A stretch of DNA of 64,000 bases from ASV31 sp965229765 (GCA_965229765.1 CBDDJT010000003.1:682001-746000), one strand, 5' to 3'. Shown: positions 1 through 9,662, numbered from the stretch's first letter. Program-made: numbers and translations. Notes: generated by a model not told the origin, from the sequence alone.

Positions 1-23
1 CCGCGTCCCCGCCCGCCCGCTGA
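1..23 (+). other. Probable 3' end of an upstream gene (perhaps dctQ)
   Basis: A reading frame enters from the left edge and ends at TGA 21-23, 16 bases before the TRAP large-permease start. TRAP small permeases (DctQ) normally sit directly upstream of DctM, so this is probably the end of dctQ. Only six codons are visible, so identity rests on context alone. Confidence 0.25.
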
Positions 24-39
24 CCCCCGGAGAGCACCC

Positions 40-1316
40 ATGCATGTCGTCGTCCTTGTTTCGGTCGCGCTGGGCCTGCTGATCCTTGGCGGGCCCATAT
101 TTCTGGCGATCCTCGCCTCGACCTTCGTGACGTTCGAGGGCTTCGCGCCGCCGATCCCGCCCATGGTGCTGCCGCAGCGGATGGTGGACGGCGTCAACAA
201 GTTCGCCCTGCTGGCGATCCCGCTGTTCATCTTCGCGGCCGACATCATCTCGCGTGGGCAGATCGGCGAACGGCTGGTGCGGCTGGCCGAAAGCTTTGTC
301 GGGCACGTGCGCGGCGGGCTGGCGATCGCCACGGTGCTGGCCTGCACGCTCTTCGGCGCGATGTCGGGGATCGGGCCGGCGGCGGTGGTGTCGATCGGGC
401 CGATCGTCTACCCCGCGCTTCTGCGGCAGAACTACAGCCGCGGCTTCGCCGTGGGACTTATCACAACGGCGTCGACACTGGCGATGCTGATCCCGCCGGG
501 CGTGGCGATGATCCTGTATTCGCTGCAAACCAACTCGTCTATCGGCGCGATGTTTCTTGCCGGGCTGGGGGCGGGCACGCTGTTTGCGGTGGTGTTGTGC
601 GCCTATGCCTACGTCTACGCGCGGATGCGCGGCGTCACGACCTCTGAAAAGCTGGGCTGGGGGCGCGCGGTGGACGGCGCTGAAGCGCGCGGGGCTGGCG
701 ATGGGCCTGCCGGTGCTGGTGCTGGGCGGGATATATGGCGGCGTCTTCACCCCGACCGAGGCGGCGGGCCTTTGCGGTGGTCTATGCCGTGGTGGTGGAA
801 TGCCTGTTCTACCGGTCGATGAAACTGCGCGATATCTTCGACGTCTCGATCGCCTCGGCCTCGACGATCTCGGTTCTGCTGATCCTGATCGCGGCGGGCA
901 CGGTGCTGACCTATTACCTGACGCTCAGCCAGGTGCCGCAGACCGTGACGCAGATGCTGGCCGGTGCCTCGATGTTCGAAATCCTGCTGCTCATCAACGT
1001 GATCTTCCTTGTGACGGGCATGTTCGTGGACCCGAACTCGGCGATCATCGTGCTGACGCCGCTGATCTTTCAGGCGGCCTCGGCGGCGGGGATCGACCCG
1101 ATCCATCTGGGCGCGGTGATCGTGGCGAACGTGGCACTGGGGATGGTGTCGCCGCCCTTTGGGCTGAACCTGTTCATCGGGATAACCACGTTTCGCGTGA
1201 GCTACCGCGAAGTTGTGATAGCGGTGCTGCCGTTCATCGGTCTGATGCTGATCGTGCTGGCGATCATCACCTATATCCCCGCGGTATCGCTGTTCCTGCC
1301 GGGGCTGATGCGCTAG
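40..1316 (+). pseudogene. dctM: TRAP transporter large permease (DctM), interrupted by two frameshifts
   Basis: DctM is the multi-spanning membrane subunit of tripartite ATP-independent periplasmic transporters, which import organic acids and related solutes. The start ATG at 40 follows GGAGAG. Continuous TRAP homology runs in frame 1 to about 660, frame 2 to about 765 (motif GGIYGGVFTPTEAA), and frame 3 to the stop at 1316. Removing one G from the G5 run at 659-663 and one from GGG 766-768 restores a single reading frame of about 424 residues, the usual DctM length. The second repair gives TPTEAAAFAVVYA. Both lesions are single-base gains in G runs, so sequencing error is as likely as true decay. 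The gene converges on iolB. Its substrate is unknown. Confidence 0.8.
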
Positions 1317-1361
1317 CCGGGACAGCGGACGGAACCGCGGGGCCCGGACAGGGGCCGTGCC

Positions 1362-2172
1362 TCAGACGCTGTCGCGCTGGAAGATCCAGTCGTGGTCGGG
1401 GTGGTTGCGAAAGCGCCACTTGCGCAGCGGCCCGGCCATGACATTGAGGTAATACATCTCGTAGCCGTAGGGCGCGCCGCAGGGGTGATGCCCGCGCGGG
1501 ACCAGCACGACGTCGTGGTCCGATACCGCCATGGTCTCGTCCAGCGTGCCGTCCTCTGTCCAGACGCGCTGAACCCCGAAGCCCTGGGCGGGGTTCAGGC
1601 GGTGGTAGTAGGTCTCTTCCAGGTAGGTCATGTTCGGATAGTCGTCCTCGTCATGCCGGTGCGGCGGGTAGGAGGACCAGTTGCCCTGGGGCGTGAAGAC
1701 TTCGGTCACCAGCAGGCTGTCGGCCACGTCGCGGCCTTCCATGGCGATGTTGTGGATGTGGCGGGTGTTGGCGCCCTTGCCGCGCGCCTCCGGCGCGATG
1801 CCGGCGGGGCCGATGACCTGCGCCGGGTGGCCACCCTTGGCGGGCGCGGTGCAGACCGCCAGCGTGCAGGCGGTGGCGGCGCTGGCCGACCAGTCGGAGC
1901 CGCCCGGCACATAGACGGGCGTGGGGCGGCGTGCGTTCGAAGACGTTCATGCGGTCGCCAAGTTCTCCGAAGCTCTGGCCCCCCGCCCCGATCTCGGCCT
2001 TGCCCTCGACCAGCACGAGGATCGCCTCGCGCTCGCCGGTGGGTTCCGCCACGGTTTCGCCGGGCGCCAGACGGTAAAGGCCGAAACCGACATAGCCCCA
2101 GCCCGCGTCTTCGGGCGTGATGTCGTGGACCTTGCCTGCGGTGCCGTGGGGTTTGCGCAGAAGCTGGCTCAT
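1362..2172 (-). pseudogene. iolB: 5-deoxy-glucuronate isomerase IolB, one frameshift
   Basis: IolB is a cytoplasmic cupin that isomerises 5-deoxy-D-glucuronate to 2-deoxy-5-keto-D-gluconate (DKG) in myo-inositol catabolism. The first part (start ATG 2172, MSQLLRKPHG) and the remainder (from PGGSDWSAS to the end, with metal-site features PPHRHDEDDYPN and RGHHPCGAPYGYEMYYLN) lie in different frames. They join at GGGG 1923-1926. Deleting one G gives ERTPPTPVYVPGGS and a normal IolB of about 269 residues. As in dctM, the lesion is one extra base in a homopolymer and may be an assembly error. The start overlaps the preceding stop as ATGA, which suggests translational coupling. This is the last gene of the minus-strand iol block. 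Confidence 0.85.
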
Positions 2173-2405
2173 GACTTGTCCTCGTGTTTGCGGCGCACGG
2201 CCTCTGGATCCCATGTGACGAAGAAGCCGTAAGCGGCATAGATCCCGGCCGCCCCGAACAGGATCGCCCAGAACATCTGGCCTGCCGACAGTTCCACCAA
2301 TGCCCAGCCAAGGCTGATGGCCACGACCGCCGCCCGCCGCCATGCCGGCAGGAAGAACGGGTGTTCCAGGTCCAGAAACCTGCCGAAGCCGCCCTTGTCA
2401 GACAT
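2169..2405 (-). CDS. Small membrane protein of the iol cluster, unknown function
   Basis: This 78-residue protein has two probable membrane segments, around residues 24-40 and 44-62 (AAVVAISLGWALVELSAG and FWAILFGAAGIYAAYGFF), and a charged C-terminus. It begins with MSDKGGFGRFLDLEHPFFLP. It overlaps iolE by 8 bases and the iolB start by 4 (ATGA), so it is clearly an operon member. I recall similar short membrane proteins between iolE and iolB in Rhodobacterales, but I know of no assigned function. A role in the membrane near the inositol importer would be inference only. Confidence 0.7.
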   Translation of the reverse strand: MSDKGGFGRFLDLEHPFFLPAWRRAAVVAISLGWALVELSAGQMFWAILFGAAGIYAAYGFFVTWDPEAVRRKHEDKS

Positions 2406-3303
2406 GGGCGTCTATGGCCAGCCCGGCCTTGGCGCAGCAGGCGACGATATGGTCATGGCCGAGTTTCGAATACTCGTAGGGCGGCGCCTTTGCAGGGTCC
2501 TGTTCCGCCTCGACGACGATCCAGCCGGCATAGCCCTGGGCCTTGAGGATGTCCGTCACCTGCTGGAAGTCGATGCAGCCGTCGCCGGGCACCGTGAAGG
2601 CGCCCGCGATCACCGCGTCTATGAAGGACAGGCCGCGCGCGCGCACGTCCGCCACCACGTCGGGGCGGATGTCCTTGTAATGGACGTGCTGCACCCGGTC
2701 GCCCCAGCGCCTCAGGGTCGCGGCCACGTCACCGCCACCGAAGAGAAGGTGGCCGGTGTCGAAGCAGAGCGTCAGTTCGGGCCCCGAGGCTTCCATCAGC
2801 CAGTTCACCTCATCCTCGGATTCGATGATCGTGCCCATGTGGTGATGGTAAGAGATCGGCAGCCCCTGCCCCGTCACCCATTTCGCCACCTCGGTCAGCT
2901 TGCGCCCGTAGGCCATGACCGCGTCACGGCCAAGGCGCGGCCGGTCGTTGACCGCGACGGCGCGGTTGCCCTGCACGGTGTTGGAGCATTCGGCATAGAC
3001 GATGCAGGGTGCGTCCAGCGCCTTGAACTGGGCCACCTGCCCGGCGATGGCCGCGATCTCTGTCTGGACATCGCTGACCAGCAGGTTGCCCGAACACCAC
3101 CCGCCGCACAGCGCGATATCGGCGGCGTCGAGAAAGGCGCGCAGCCCCTGCGTATCGCCGGGCATGCGCTGGCCGCGCTCGGCCCCGATATAGCCGATTT
3201 CACGCGCCTCGCGCAGGGCCTGTTCCATGGTGTAGGCCGCCGTCAGATCGGGCAGGTCGTCGTTCTGCCAAGCGATCGGGGAAATGCCGATTTTCACGCC
3301 CAT
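2398..3303 (-). CDS. iolE: myo-inosose-2 dehydratase IolE
   Basis: IolE dehydrates 2-keto-myo-inositol (scyllo-inosose) to 3D-(3,5/4)-trihydroxycyclohexane-1,2-dione, the step before IolD. The 301-residue length fits the family. The sequence is a TIM-barrel xylose-isomerase-like/AP-endonuclease-2 protein: an N-terminal strand ISPIAWQNDDLPDL, the segment ISYHHHMGTIIE with clustered histidines, LCFDTGHLLFGGGD and the C-terminal WIVVEAEQDP, with Glu/Asp/His residues typical of the divalent-metal site. It is preceded by iolD with a 9-base gap and overlaps the small membrane gene that follows by 8 bases. Confidence 0.93.
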   Translation of the reverse strand: MGVKIGISPIAWQNDDLPDLTAAYTMEQALREAREIGYIGAERGQRMPGDTQGLRAFLDAADIALCGGWCSGNLLVSDVQTEIAAIAGQVAQFKALDAPCIVYAECSNTVQGNRAVAVNDRPRLGRDAVMAYGRKLTEVAKWVTGQGLPISYHHHMGTIIESEDEVNWLMEASGPELTLCFDTGHLLFGGGDVAATLRRWGDRVQHVHYKDIRPDVVADVRARGLSFIDAVIAGAFTVPGDGCIDFQQVTDILKAQGYAGWIVVEAEQDPAKAPPYEYSKLGHDHIVACCAKAGLAIDAHV

Positions 3304-3312
3304 TCTGGGTCC

Positions 3313-5145
3313 TCAGTTGGTCCGCTGCAACTTGCGGTTCTGTTCATAGCCCTTGCGGGCCTCGTTCACGTCCGCCCGGTCGCTGACCTCGGGCACGGCG
3401 ACCTCCCACCATGAGCCACCATGCGGGGTAGAGGGATAGGGGTCGGTGTCGATCACGACGACGAAGGGGCCGCTGGCCTCTTTCGCGCGCGCCAGCGCCT
3501 CTTCCAGTTCCGCGATGCTGGCGACATGCACGGCCGCGGCCCCCATGCTGGCGGCATGGGCGGCAAAGTCGATGTTGGACGGCTGGGCATGGACCGCCGT
3601 GTCGAGCAGGTTGTTGAACTCTGCCCCGCCGGTGGCGCGTTGCAGCCGGTTGATGCAGCCAAAACCCCGGTTGTCGGTGATGACCACGGTGATCTTTATG
3701 CCCATCATGACGGCGGTGGCCAGTTCAGAGTTCGCCATCATGTAGCTGCCGTCGCCCAGCATGCAGACCACGTCGCGGTCGGGCTGGGCCATCTTTATGC
3801 CCATGGCGCCCGCGATCTCGTAGCCCATGCAGGAAAAGCCGTATTCCATGTGATAGCTGCCGGGGCGCCCTGCCTTCCAGAGCTTGTGCAATTCGCCCGG
3901 CATGGTGCCGGCGGCGCACATCACCACGGTATCGGGCCCGGCCGAGCGCTGCACCGCGCCGATCACCTGCATGTCGGTGGGCAACGCGTTGTCCTCGTCG
4001 CCGGGCGCGTCGGTCAGCGGATCCACCGCGGCGAACCAGTCGGATTTAAGGGCCGTGTCCGGCGCGTCGGGCACATAGCCGAGGAGGGCGACAGATAGTT
4101 CCGTCAGACCGTCGCGTGCGTCGCATTGCAGGGGCAGCGCACCGCGCTTCATCGCGTCATAGGCCGCGACATTGAGACTGATGAGCTTGTGTGCGGGGTT
4201 GCGGAACAGCGACCACGACCCCGTGGTGAAGTCCTGGAACCGGGTGCCCACGCCGATCACCACGTCGGCCTCGGCGCAGACCGTGTTGGCCGATGCCGCG
4301 CCCGTCACGCCCACGGGGCCGTGGTTCATCGGGTGATCCCAGGGCAGAGCCGACTTGCCCGCCTGGGTTTCCACGACGGGGATCCTGTAGGCCTCGACAA
4401 AGGCCGCCAGCGCGTCCGTCGCGCCGGAATAATGCACGCCGCCGCCGGCCACGATCACGGGCCGCCTGGCGCCGCGGATCGCCTCTGCGGCGCGGTGCAG
4501 CTCGTGCTCGTCGGGGCGGATCCGGCGCTGGTGCCAGGTGCGGGGCTCGAAGAATGCCTCGGGCCAGTCATGGGCCTCGGCCTGCACGTCCTGGCAGAAG
4601 GCCAGCGTGACCGGGCCGCAGTCAGCCGGATCGGTCAGCACGGCCATGGCGCGCGGCAGCGCGGTCAGCAGGTGTTCGGGCCGCGTGATGCGGTCGAAAT
4701 AGCGGCTGACGGGGCGGAAGCAGTCGTTCGCGCTGACCGTTCCGTCGCCGAAATTCTCGACCTGTTGCAGGACCGGATCGGGTGCGCGGCTGGCAAAGAC
4801 GTCGCCGGGAACGAACAGCACCGGCAGGCGGTTCACATGCGCCAGCGCGGCGGCGGTGACCATGTTCGTCGCACCGGGTCCGATGGACGATGTCACCGCC
4901 ATGGCCCTGCGGCGGCCAAGCTGCTTGGCATAGGCGATGGCGGCATGTGCCATCGTCTGTTCGTTGTGGCCCCGGTAGGTGGGCAGCACGTCGCGCGCGC
5001 CGTACAGCGCCTCGCCCAGACCGGCCACGTTGCCGTGGCCGAAGATCGCCCAGACGCCGGCCATGAACCGCTCTCCATCCTCGTTCATCTGCGCGCTCAG
5101 GTAGCGCACCATCGCCTGTGCGGCGGTCAGCCGGATCGTCGTCAT
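3313..5145 (-). CDS. iolD: 3D-(3,5/4)-trihydroxycyclohexane-1,2-dione hydrolase IolD
   Basis: IolD is a thiamine-diphosphate enzyme that opens the cyclohexanedione ring to give 5-deoxy-D-glucuronate. The 610-residue protein has the three-domain ThDP layout. The N-terminal pyrimidine-binding part contains FGHGNVAGLGEAL and TSSIGPGATNM. The central domain has PVIVAGGGVHYSGA and VGTRFQDFTTGSW. The C-terminal pyrophosphate-binding motif is LGDGSYMMANSEL followed by ITDNRGFGC (the GDG...N pattern). An in-frame codon lies further upstream, but ATG 5145 (MTTIRLTAAQ) is the conserved family start and overlaps the iolC stop as ATGA. Confidence 0.95.
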   Translation of the reverse strand: MTTIRLTAAQAMVRYLSAQMNEDGERFMAGVWAIFGHGNVAGLGEALYGARDVLPTYRGHNEQTMAHAAIAYAKQLGRRRAMAVTSSIGPGATNMVTAAALAHVNRLPVLFVPGDVFASRAPDPVLQQVENFGDGTVSANDCFRPVSRYFDRITRPEHLLTALPRAMAVLTDPADCGPVTLAFCQDVQAEAHDWPEAFFEPRTWHQRRIRPDEHELHRAAEAIRGARRPVIVAGGGVHYSGATDALAAFVEAYRIPVVETQAGKSALPWDHPMNHGPVGVTGAASANTVCAEADVVIGVGTRFQDFTTGSWSLFRNPAHKLISLNVAAYDAMKRGALPLQCDARDGLTELSVALLGYVPDAPDTALKSDWFAAVDPLTDAPGDEDNALPTDMQVIGAVQRSAGPDTVVMCAAGTMPGELHKLWKAGRPGSYHMEYGFSCMGYEIAGAMGIKMAQPDRDVVCMLGDGSYMMANSELATAVMMGIKITVVITDNRGFGCINRLQRATGGAEFNNLLDTAVHAQPSNIDFAAHAASMGAAAVHVASIAELEEALARAKEASGPFVVVIDTDPYPSTPHGGSWWEVAVPEVSDRADVNEARKGYEQNRKLQRTN

Positions 5146-7055
5146 GCCAGGGTCCCCCTTTCGCCTGCGCGGGCGCGGTCCCAGATGCCGCACAGCCGCG
5201 CATAATTGTCGGCCATGATCTGCACGGCCTCTTCCCCGGGAATCTCGCCCCGGAGAAAGCGTTCGCCCGCCCGGGCATGGATCGTGCGGCCTACGGCGAA
5301 GCCCTTGACCAGCGGATAACGCGCCGCGACGCCGAAGCTTTCGGCCAGCGCCTGTTCCTCGGCCCCCAGTCCCAGCACCACGATGCCCCGGGTGTGGGCG
5401 TCATTGTCGGTGATCGCCTTGCAGGTGGCCGTCCAGGCCGCGTCCGAGATCATCGGCTCCAGCTTCCACCAGTCGGGATGGACGCCGATGTCGTAGAAGC
5501 GGCGGATCACGGCGGCGGTGGTGTCGTCGGCCACGGGGCCGACCTTGGACGGGATGACCTCTAGCAGGAATTCCAGCCGGTTGCGGCGGCAGGCGTGGAA
5601 CAGGCGCGTGACCACGGCCTCTTGCTCGGCCTTCATCGCCGCGTCGTCGTCGGGGTGGTAGAAGCACAGCACCTTGACCACATGCTCCAGCGGCCATTCG
5701 CGCAGGGCCCCGTAGTCGGGGCCGATCTCTGGCTCCAGCGTCAGGGGGCGCGACGCGGGCCATTCCACCGGCCGCCCGATCCAGAGCCCCTGCCCCGCCG
5801 CGCGGTAAAGCGCGCTGCGCCCCAGCCGCCCGTCGCACAGAAGGCCATAGCCGGGACGCCCCTGCGCCACCTGCAACGTCGCGTCGAGGCACAGTTCCTT
5901 GAAGGCCGCGATGGCTTCGGGCGTGGCGCCGTCCATCTCTTCAAGCTGCTTGCGGTGGTCGAAGGCGAAAACGCGCATCGTGGACCAGTCGCCCTTGCGG
6001 TTGGTGGACCAGTGGATCTGTTCCAGTTCCGGGTCCTTGCGCAACGCGGGCGTCTGCACGCCGCGCTTGAGGAAGACCTGAAGCTCGTCCCAGCTGGGAT
6101 AGGCGGGGGTGCAGCCGTGGCGACTGACCGCGAAGGCGCCGCAGGCGTTTGCATAGGTCAGTGCGGTGGGCCAATCCCGCCCATCGAGCCAGCCCTTCAG
6201 GAGCCCCGACATGAAACCGTCGCCGGCGCCAAGGACGTTGAACACCTCGATGGGGAAGCCCGGCCCGGACTGGCCCTGATCCAGCGTGTCCGGGATTTCG
6301 CCCGGGAAGGCGGCGGCACCCATGGGCCCGCGCTTGCAGACCAGCGTGGCGGACGTCAGTGCGCGGACCGCGCGCAGCGCGGCGATGGTGTCGGTGGTGC
6401 CGCCGGCGATGTGGAACTCTTCCTCGGTGCCGACGATCAGGTCGAAGAGCGGCAGATGCGCCTGAAGCTTGGCGGTCACCTGGTCCGAGGCGATGAAACG
6501 TTCCTCACCGGCGTCATGGCCCGCCAGCCCCCAGAGGTTCGGGCGATAATCGATGTCGAGCGCCGTCTGCCCCCCGCCCTCGCGCGCCAGGCGCAGCGCC
6601 TTCAGCACCGCCGCCTCGGTCCGCGGGTGCGACAGGTGTGTGCCGGTGGCAACCACCGCACGTGCTTCGGCGATGAAGGCGGGGTCTATGTCGTCCTCGC
6701 ACAGCGCCATGTCGGCGCAGTTCTCGCGGTAAAAGATCAGGGGAAAGCTGTCCTCGTCCCGGATGCCCAGCAAGACCAGCGCCGTCAGCCGGTCGGGGTC
6801 GGTCACGACGCCGCGCGCGTCCACGCCTTCGCGCGACAGTTCCTCGCGGATGAAGCGGCCCATGTGCTCGTCGCCCACCCGGGTGATGAGCCCCGATTTC
6901 AGCCCCATCCGCGCGGTGCCCGCCGCGATGTTGGTGGGCGATCCGCCGATGTATTTCTCGAAGCTCGCCATGTCTTCCAGACGGCCGCCGACCTGGGCGC
7001 CGTAAAGGTCGACACTGGCGCGCCCGATGGTGATGACGTCCAGCGACCGTTCCAT
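5142..7055 (-). CDS. iolC: IolC kinase fused to a DUF2090 aldolase domain
   Basis: This 637-residue fusion has two parts. Residues about 1-320 are a PfkB-family kinase (DVITIGRASVDLYGAQ; IGGSPTNIAAGTARMG; catalytic VLGAGDGFMSGLL) that phosphorylates DKG to DKG-6-phosphate. Residues about 335-630 are a DUF2090 domain (MRVFAFDHRKQLEEM, YGLLCDGRLG, VVKVLCFYHPDD), annotated in such fusions as the DKG-6-phosphate aldolase that yields dihydroxyacetone phosphate and malonate semialdehyde. One chain could therefore perform two consecutive steps. The start at 7055 (MERSLDVITIG) is preferred over an in-frame upstream codon that overlaps iolG. A stand-alone class II aldolase also exists at 21262. Confidence 0.93.
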   Translation of the reverse strand: MERSLDVITIGRASVDLYGAQVGGRLEDMASFEKYIGGSPTNIAAGTARMGLKSGLITRVGDEHMGRFIREELSREGVDARGVVTDPDRLTALVLLGIRDEDSFPLIFYRENCADMALCEDDIDPAFIAEARAVVATGTHLSHPRTEAAVLKALRLAREGGGQTALDIDYRPNLWGLAGHDAGEERFIASDQVTAKLQAHLPLFDLIVGTEEEFHIAGGTTDTIAALRAVRALTSATLVCKRGPMGAAAFPGEIPDTLDQGQSGPGFPIEVFNVLGAGDGFMSGLLKGWLDGRDWPTALTYANACGAFAVSRHGCTPAYPSWDELQVFLKRGVQTPALRKDPELEQIHWSTNRKGDWSTMRVFAFDHRKQLEEMDGATPEAIAAFKELCLDATLQVAQGRPGYGLLCDGRLGRSALYRAAGQGLWIGRPVEWPASRPLTLEPEIGPDYGALREWPLEHVVKVLCFYHPDDDAAMKAEQEAVVTRLFHACRRNRLEFLLEVIPSKVGPVADDTTAAVIRRFYDIGVHPDWWKLEPMISDAAWTATCKAITDNDAHTRGIVVLGLGAEEQALAESFGVAARYPLVKGFAVGRTIHARAGERFLRGEIPGEEAVQIMADNYARLCGIWDRARAGERGTLA

Positions 7056-7056
7056 C

Positions 7057-8064
7057 CTATGCCTCCAGCACCTCTGATACCGCCACGGCACGGCGCTCGG
7101 CCACAGAGCGCACCGCGGCCTCGGCCAGTGCCAGCGCCATCAGCCCGTCCTGCCCGGTGGTGGGCGGCGGCGTGCCGTCGCGCAGCGCTGCGACGAAGGC
7201 CGCGATCTCGTTGGCGTAGGCCGCCACATAGCGCGACATGAAGAAGTTCAGCAGCGGCGGGCGGGTATAGCCGGTCTCTGTCGCGATCTCGATCCGTGCC
7301 TCGCGGTGATTTTCGGCCGAGACCGATCCGGCGGAGCCGTGAACCTCTATCCGCTGGTCATAGCCATAGGTCGCGCGGCGGGTGTTTGTGATGGTGGCCT
7401 GCCGCCCCGAGGCGGTGGTCAGGATCACGTTGACGCTGTCGAAATCGCCCAGCTGCCCGATCTTTTCGTCCACCAGCACGCTGGCGGCGGCCATGACCGT
7501 CTGCACCTCTTCGCCCAAAAGCCAGCGCGCCACGTCGAAATCGTGAATCGTCATGTCGCGGAATATCCCGCCCGAGCGGGTGATGTAGTCATAGGGCGGC
7601 GGGCCGGGATCGCGCGAGGTCAGCGTCACCATTTCCACCTTGCCGATGCGGCCCTCGTCGATGGCGGCCTTGAGCGCGCCGAAATCCGGGTCGAACCGGC
7701 GCTGGAAGCCGACCATGAGCGTGGCGCCGGTCTCTTCCACGACCTTCAGGCAGGACTGGACGCGCGCGACGCTCAGGTCCACCGGCTTTTCGCAGAACAC
7801 CGCCTTGCCCGCACGGGCGAAGCGTTCGATCAGGTCGGCATGGGTGTCGGTGGGCGTGCAGATCACCACGGCGTCCACGTCGGCCGACCCCTCGATTGCC
7901 TCTATGCTGCGGATATCGCAGGCATATTGCGCCGCCACGGCGCCGGCCGCCTCTGCCACCGGGTCGGCGATGGCCACAAGGCGTGCGCCCTCGGTCGTGG
8001 CGACGGCGCGGGCGTGCACGCGGCCGATGCGGCCAGCGCCCAGGATGGCGAAAGATACGGTCAT
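7057..8064 (-). CDS. iolG: Inositol 2-dehydrogenase IolG (IdhA), Gfo/Idh/MocA family
   Basis: IolG oxidises myo-inositol to 2-keto-myo-inositol with NAD+, the first intracellular step. The 335-residue protein has an N-terminal Rossmann motif (FAILGAGRIGRVHARAV), the family signature FCEKPVDLS at about residue 95, and the C-terminal GFO/IDH domain with IFRDMTIHDFDVARW, which carries the catalytic D...H pair. It sits immediately upstream of iolC with a one-base gap. Substrate is assigned from gene context and from resemblance to alphaproteobacterial IdhA. Two further Gfo/Idh proteins in this window are more divergent. Confidence 0.9.
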   Translation of the reverse strand: MTVSFAILGAGRIGRVHARAVATTEGARLVAIADPVAEAAGAVAAQYACDIRSIEAIEGSADVDAVVICTPTDTHADLIERFARAGKAVFCEKPVDLSVARVQSCLKVVEETGATLMVGFQRRFDPDFGALKAAIDEGRIGKVEMVTLTSRDPGPPPYDYITRSGGIFRDMTIHDFDVARWLLGEEVQTVMAAASVLVDEKIGQLGDFDSVNVILTTASGRQATITNTRRATYGYDQRIEVHGSAGSVSAENHREARIEIATETGYTRPPLLNFFMSRYVAAYANEIAAFVAALRDGTPPPTTGQDGLMALALAEAAVRSVAERRAVAVSEVLEA

Positions 8065-8103
8065 GTCCGTCCTCTGGTTCTTGGCCGGGGGTCCGGCCGA
8101 TGC

Positions 8104-8889
8104 TCAGTCCGGGTAGGAGCCGGACACATTCTGGTCGACGTCGATCACCGCGCCGGTCATCACACCGGACGCGGGCCCGGTCAGGTAGGCCACCAGCGCC
8201 GCCACCTCGTCAGGTTCCACCAGCTGACCGAACGGCTGCGCGGCGGCGGCCTGTTCCAGCCAGTCGTCGGGGGCATCGTGCCACTTCTTCTGAACCGCGT
8301 CCTCGCCCGGGGTATTCATCCAGCCGCAGTTCAGTCCGTTGACGCGGATACGGTGCGCGCGCAAGGCGTTCGCGGCGTTCTTGGTCACGTTCGAAAGCGT
8401 CGCCTTGGACGCAGAGTAGCTGGCCAGGAAATCCTGCCCGCAGTAGGCCGCCATCGACTGGATGTTGACGATCGCGGCAGGATGCCCCGCCGCCACAGCA
8501 AGCTGCGCGACACGCTGAATGGCAAAGAACGGGCCCCGCGCATTCGTCGCCTGCATCATGTCCCAATGCCCTGGCGTGGCGTCGAGGATCGAATCGCGCC
8601 CGGTATAGGCCGCGGCATTGACCAGCACGTTGACCCGGCCCATCCGCGCGGCAGCCGCGTCGACCAGCCCGCGCACCGATGCGACGTCGGACATCTCGAC
8701 CGCGTGGAACGCCGCGTCCGTGCCCTCTGCGCAAAGCGCCCGGGCCGCGGCTTCGCCCTTGCCGGCATCGCGGCCCGCGATCATCAGGCGCGGGCAGCCC
8801 TCGGCCACCAGGCGGCGCGCGATGGCCAGCCCAAGCCCCTGGCTGCCGCCGGTGATCACCGCGGCGCTATCGGCGTGCGCGGATGTCAT
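8104..8889 (-). CDS. Short-chain dehydrogenase/reductase (SDR) in the inositol block
   Basis: This is a 261-residue classical SDR. The NAD(P)-binding motif is VITGGSQGLGLAIA near residue 11, followed by NVLVNAAAYTGRDS, the catalytic Ser in NIQSMAAYCG, and the YSASK motif. It probably oxidises or reduces a hydroxyl of a sugar or cyclitol; the true substrate cannot be read from sequence. The start ATG at 8889 shares a base with the stop of the ABC ATPase (TGATG), which indicates translational coupling with the importer genes. It may act on a stereoisomer brought in by that importer. Confidence 0.85.
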   Translation of the reverse strand: MTSAHADSAAVITGGSQGLGLAIARRLVAEGCPRLMIAGRDAGKGEAAARALCAEGTDAAFHAVEMSDVASVRGLVDAAAARMGRVNVLVNAAAYTGRDSILDATPGHWDMMQATNARGPFFAIQRVAQLAVAAGHPAAIVNIQSMAAYCGQDFLASYSASKATLSNVTKNAANALRAHRIRVNGLNCGWMNTPGEDAVQKKWHDAPDDWLEQAAAAQPFGQLVEPDEVAALVAYLTGPASGVMTGAVIDVDQNVSGSYPD

Positions 8890-9662
8890 CAGGCAGCGCC
8901 GGCGTATTCGGGCTGGGTCTTGGCCCCGGTGATGTAGGCGACCACGTCCTGCCCGTCGGTTTCGTCCTTGTTGAGATTGGCCACGATCTGCCCCCGGCGG
9001 AACACGATGATCCGGTCCACAAGGTCCATCACCTGCCGCATGTTGTGACTGATGAGGATCAGCGGTTCGCCCTGTTCCTTCAGCGTGCGGATGATGTTCT
9101 CGACCTGCGCGGTTTCCTGCACGCCAAGCGCCGCCGTCGGCTCGTCCATGATGGTCAGCTTGGAATGGAAGGTCGCGGTGCGGGCAATGGCCACGCACTG
9201 GCGCTGGCCGCCCGACATGTACTGGATGGTGTTGCGGATGCTGGGGATCTTGACGGCCGTCTTCTCCAGCGCCGCGATCGTTTCGGCCCGCATTGCCTTG
9301 TAATCCAGGAAACGGAAAGGCCCGAGCCAGTTCGCCCAGGTCTTCTCGCGCCCGAGAAAGAGGTTGTCGGACACGTCCAGATCATCGGCCAGCGCAAGGG
9401 TCTGGAACACCGCCTCGATGCCAGCCTGGCGGGCATCGAGCGGTCCGTCGAAATTGACGGACTTGCCGTCAAAGACGATCTCGCCGCGTGTGCGCTGTTC
9501 CACGCCGGTGATCTGGCGCACGAAGGTGGATTTGCCCGCCCCGTTGTCGCCCATGATCGCCACGTGTTCGCCCTTGCGAAGGGTGAAGTTGGCGCCTTCC
9601 AACGCATGAACACCGCCGTAGTACTTGGTCAGGTCGCGGGTTTCGAGGATGATGTCGCTCAT
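8889..9662 (-). CDS. ABC transporter ATP-binding protein, sugar/inositol type (CUT2)
   Basis: This 257-residue single-domain ATPase powers the adjacent permease. It has Walker A GDNGAGKST, the signature MSGGQRQ, Walker B LTIMDEPTAALG and the switch histidine in LILISHNM. CUT2 importers often use a tandem 500-residue ATPase (RbsA type); here there is only one cassette, as in several alphaproteobacterial inositol/ribose-like systems. The start at 9662 (MSDIILETRDL) is chosen because the region upstream belongs to the permease end. It lies between the permease and an SDR gene. Confidence 0.9.
   Translation of the reverse strand: MSDIILETRDLTKYYGGVHALEGANFTLRKGEHVAIMGDNGAGKSTFVRQITGVEQRTRGEIVFDGKSVNFDGPLDARQAGIEAVFQTLALADDLDVSDNLFLGREKTWANWLGPFRFLDYKAMRAETIAALEKTAVKIPSIRNTIQYMSGGQRQCVAIARTATFHSKLTIMDEPTAALGVQETAQVENIIRTLKEQGEPLILISHNMRQVMDLVDRIIVFRRGQIVANLNKDETDGQDVVAYITGAKTQPEYAGAA

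Noticed and set aside
5595..7241. Plus-strand frame across iolC and iolG
   Set aside because: Antisense to confidently assigned iolC and iolG; no homology pattern.
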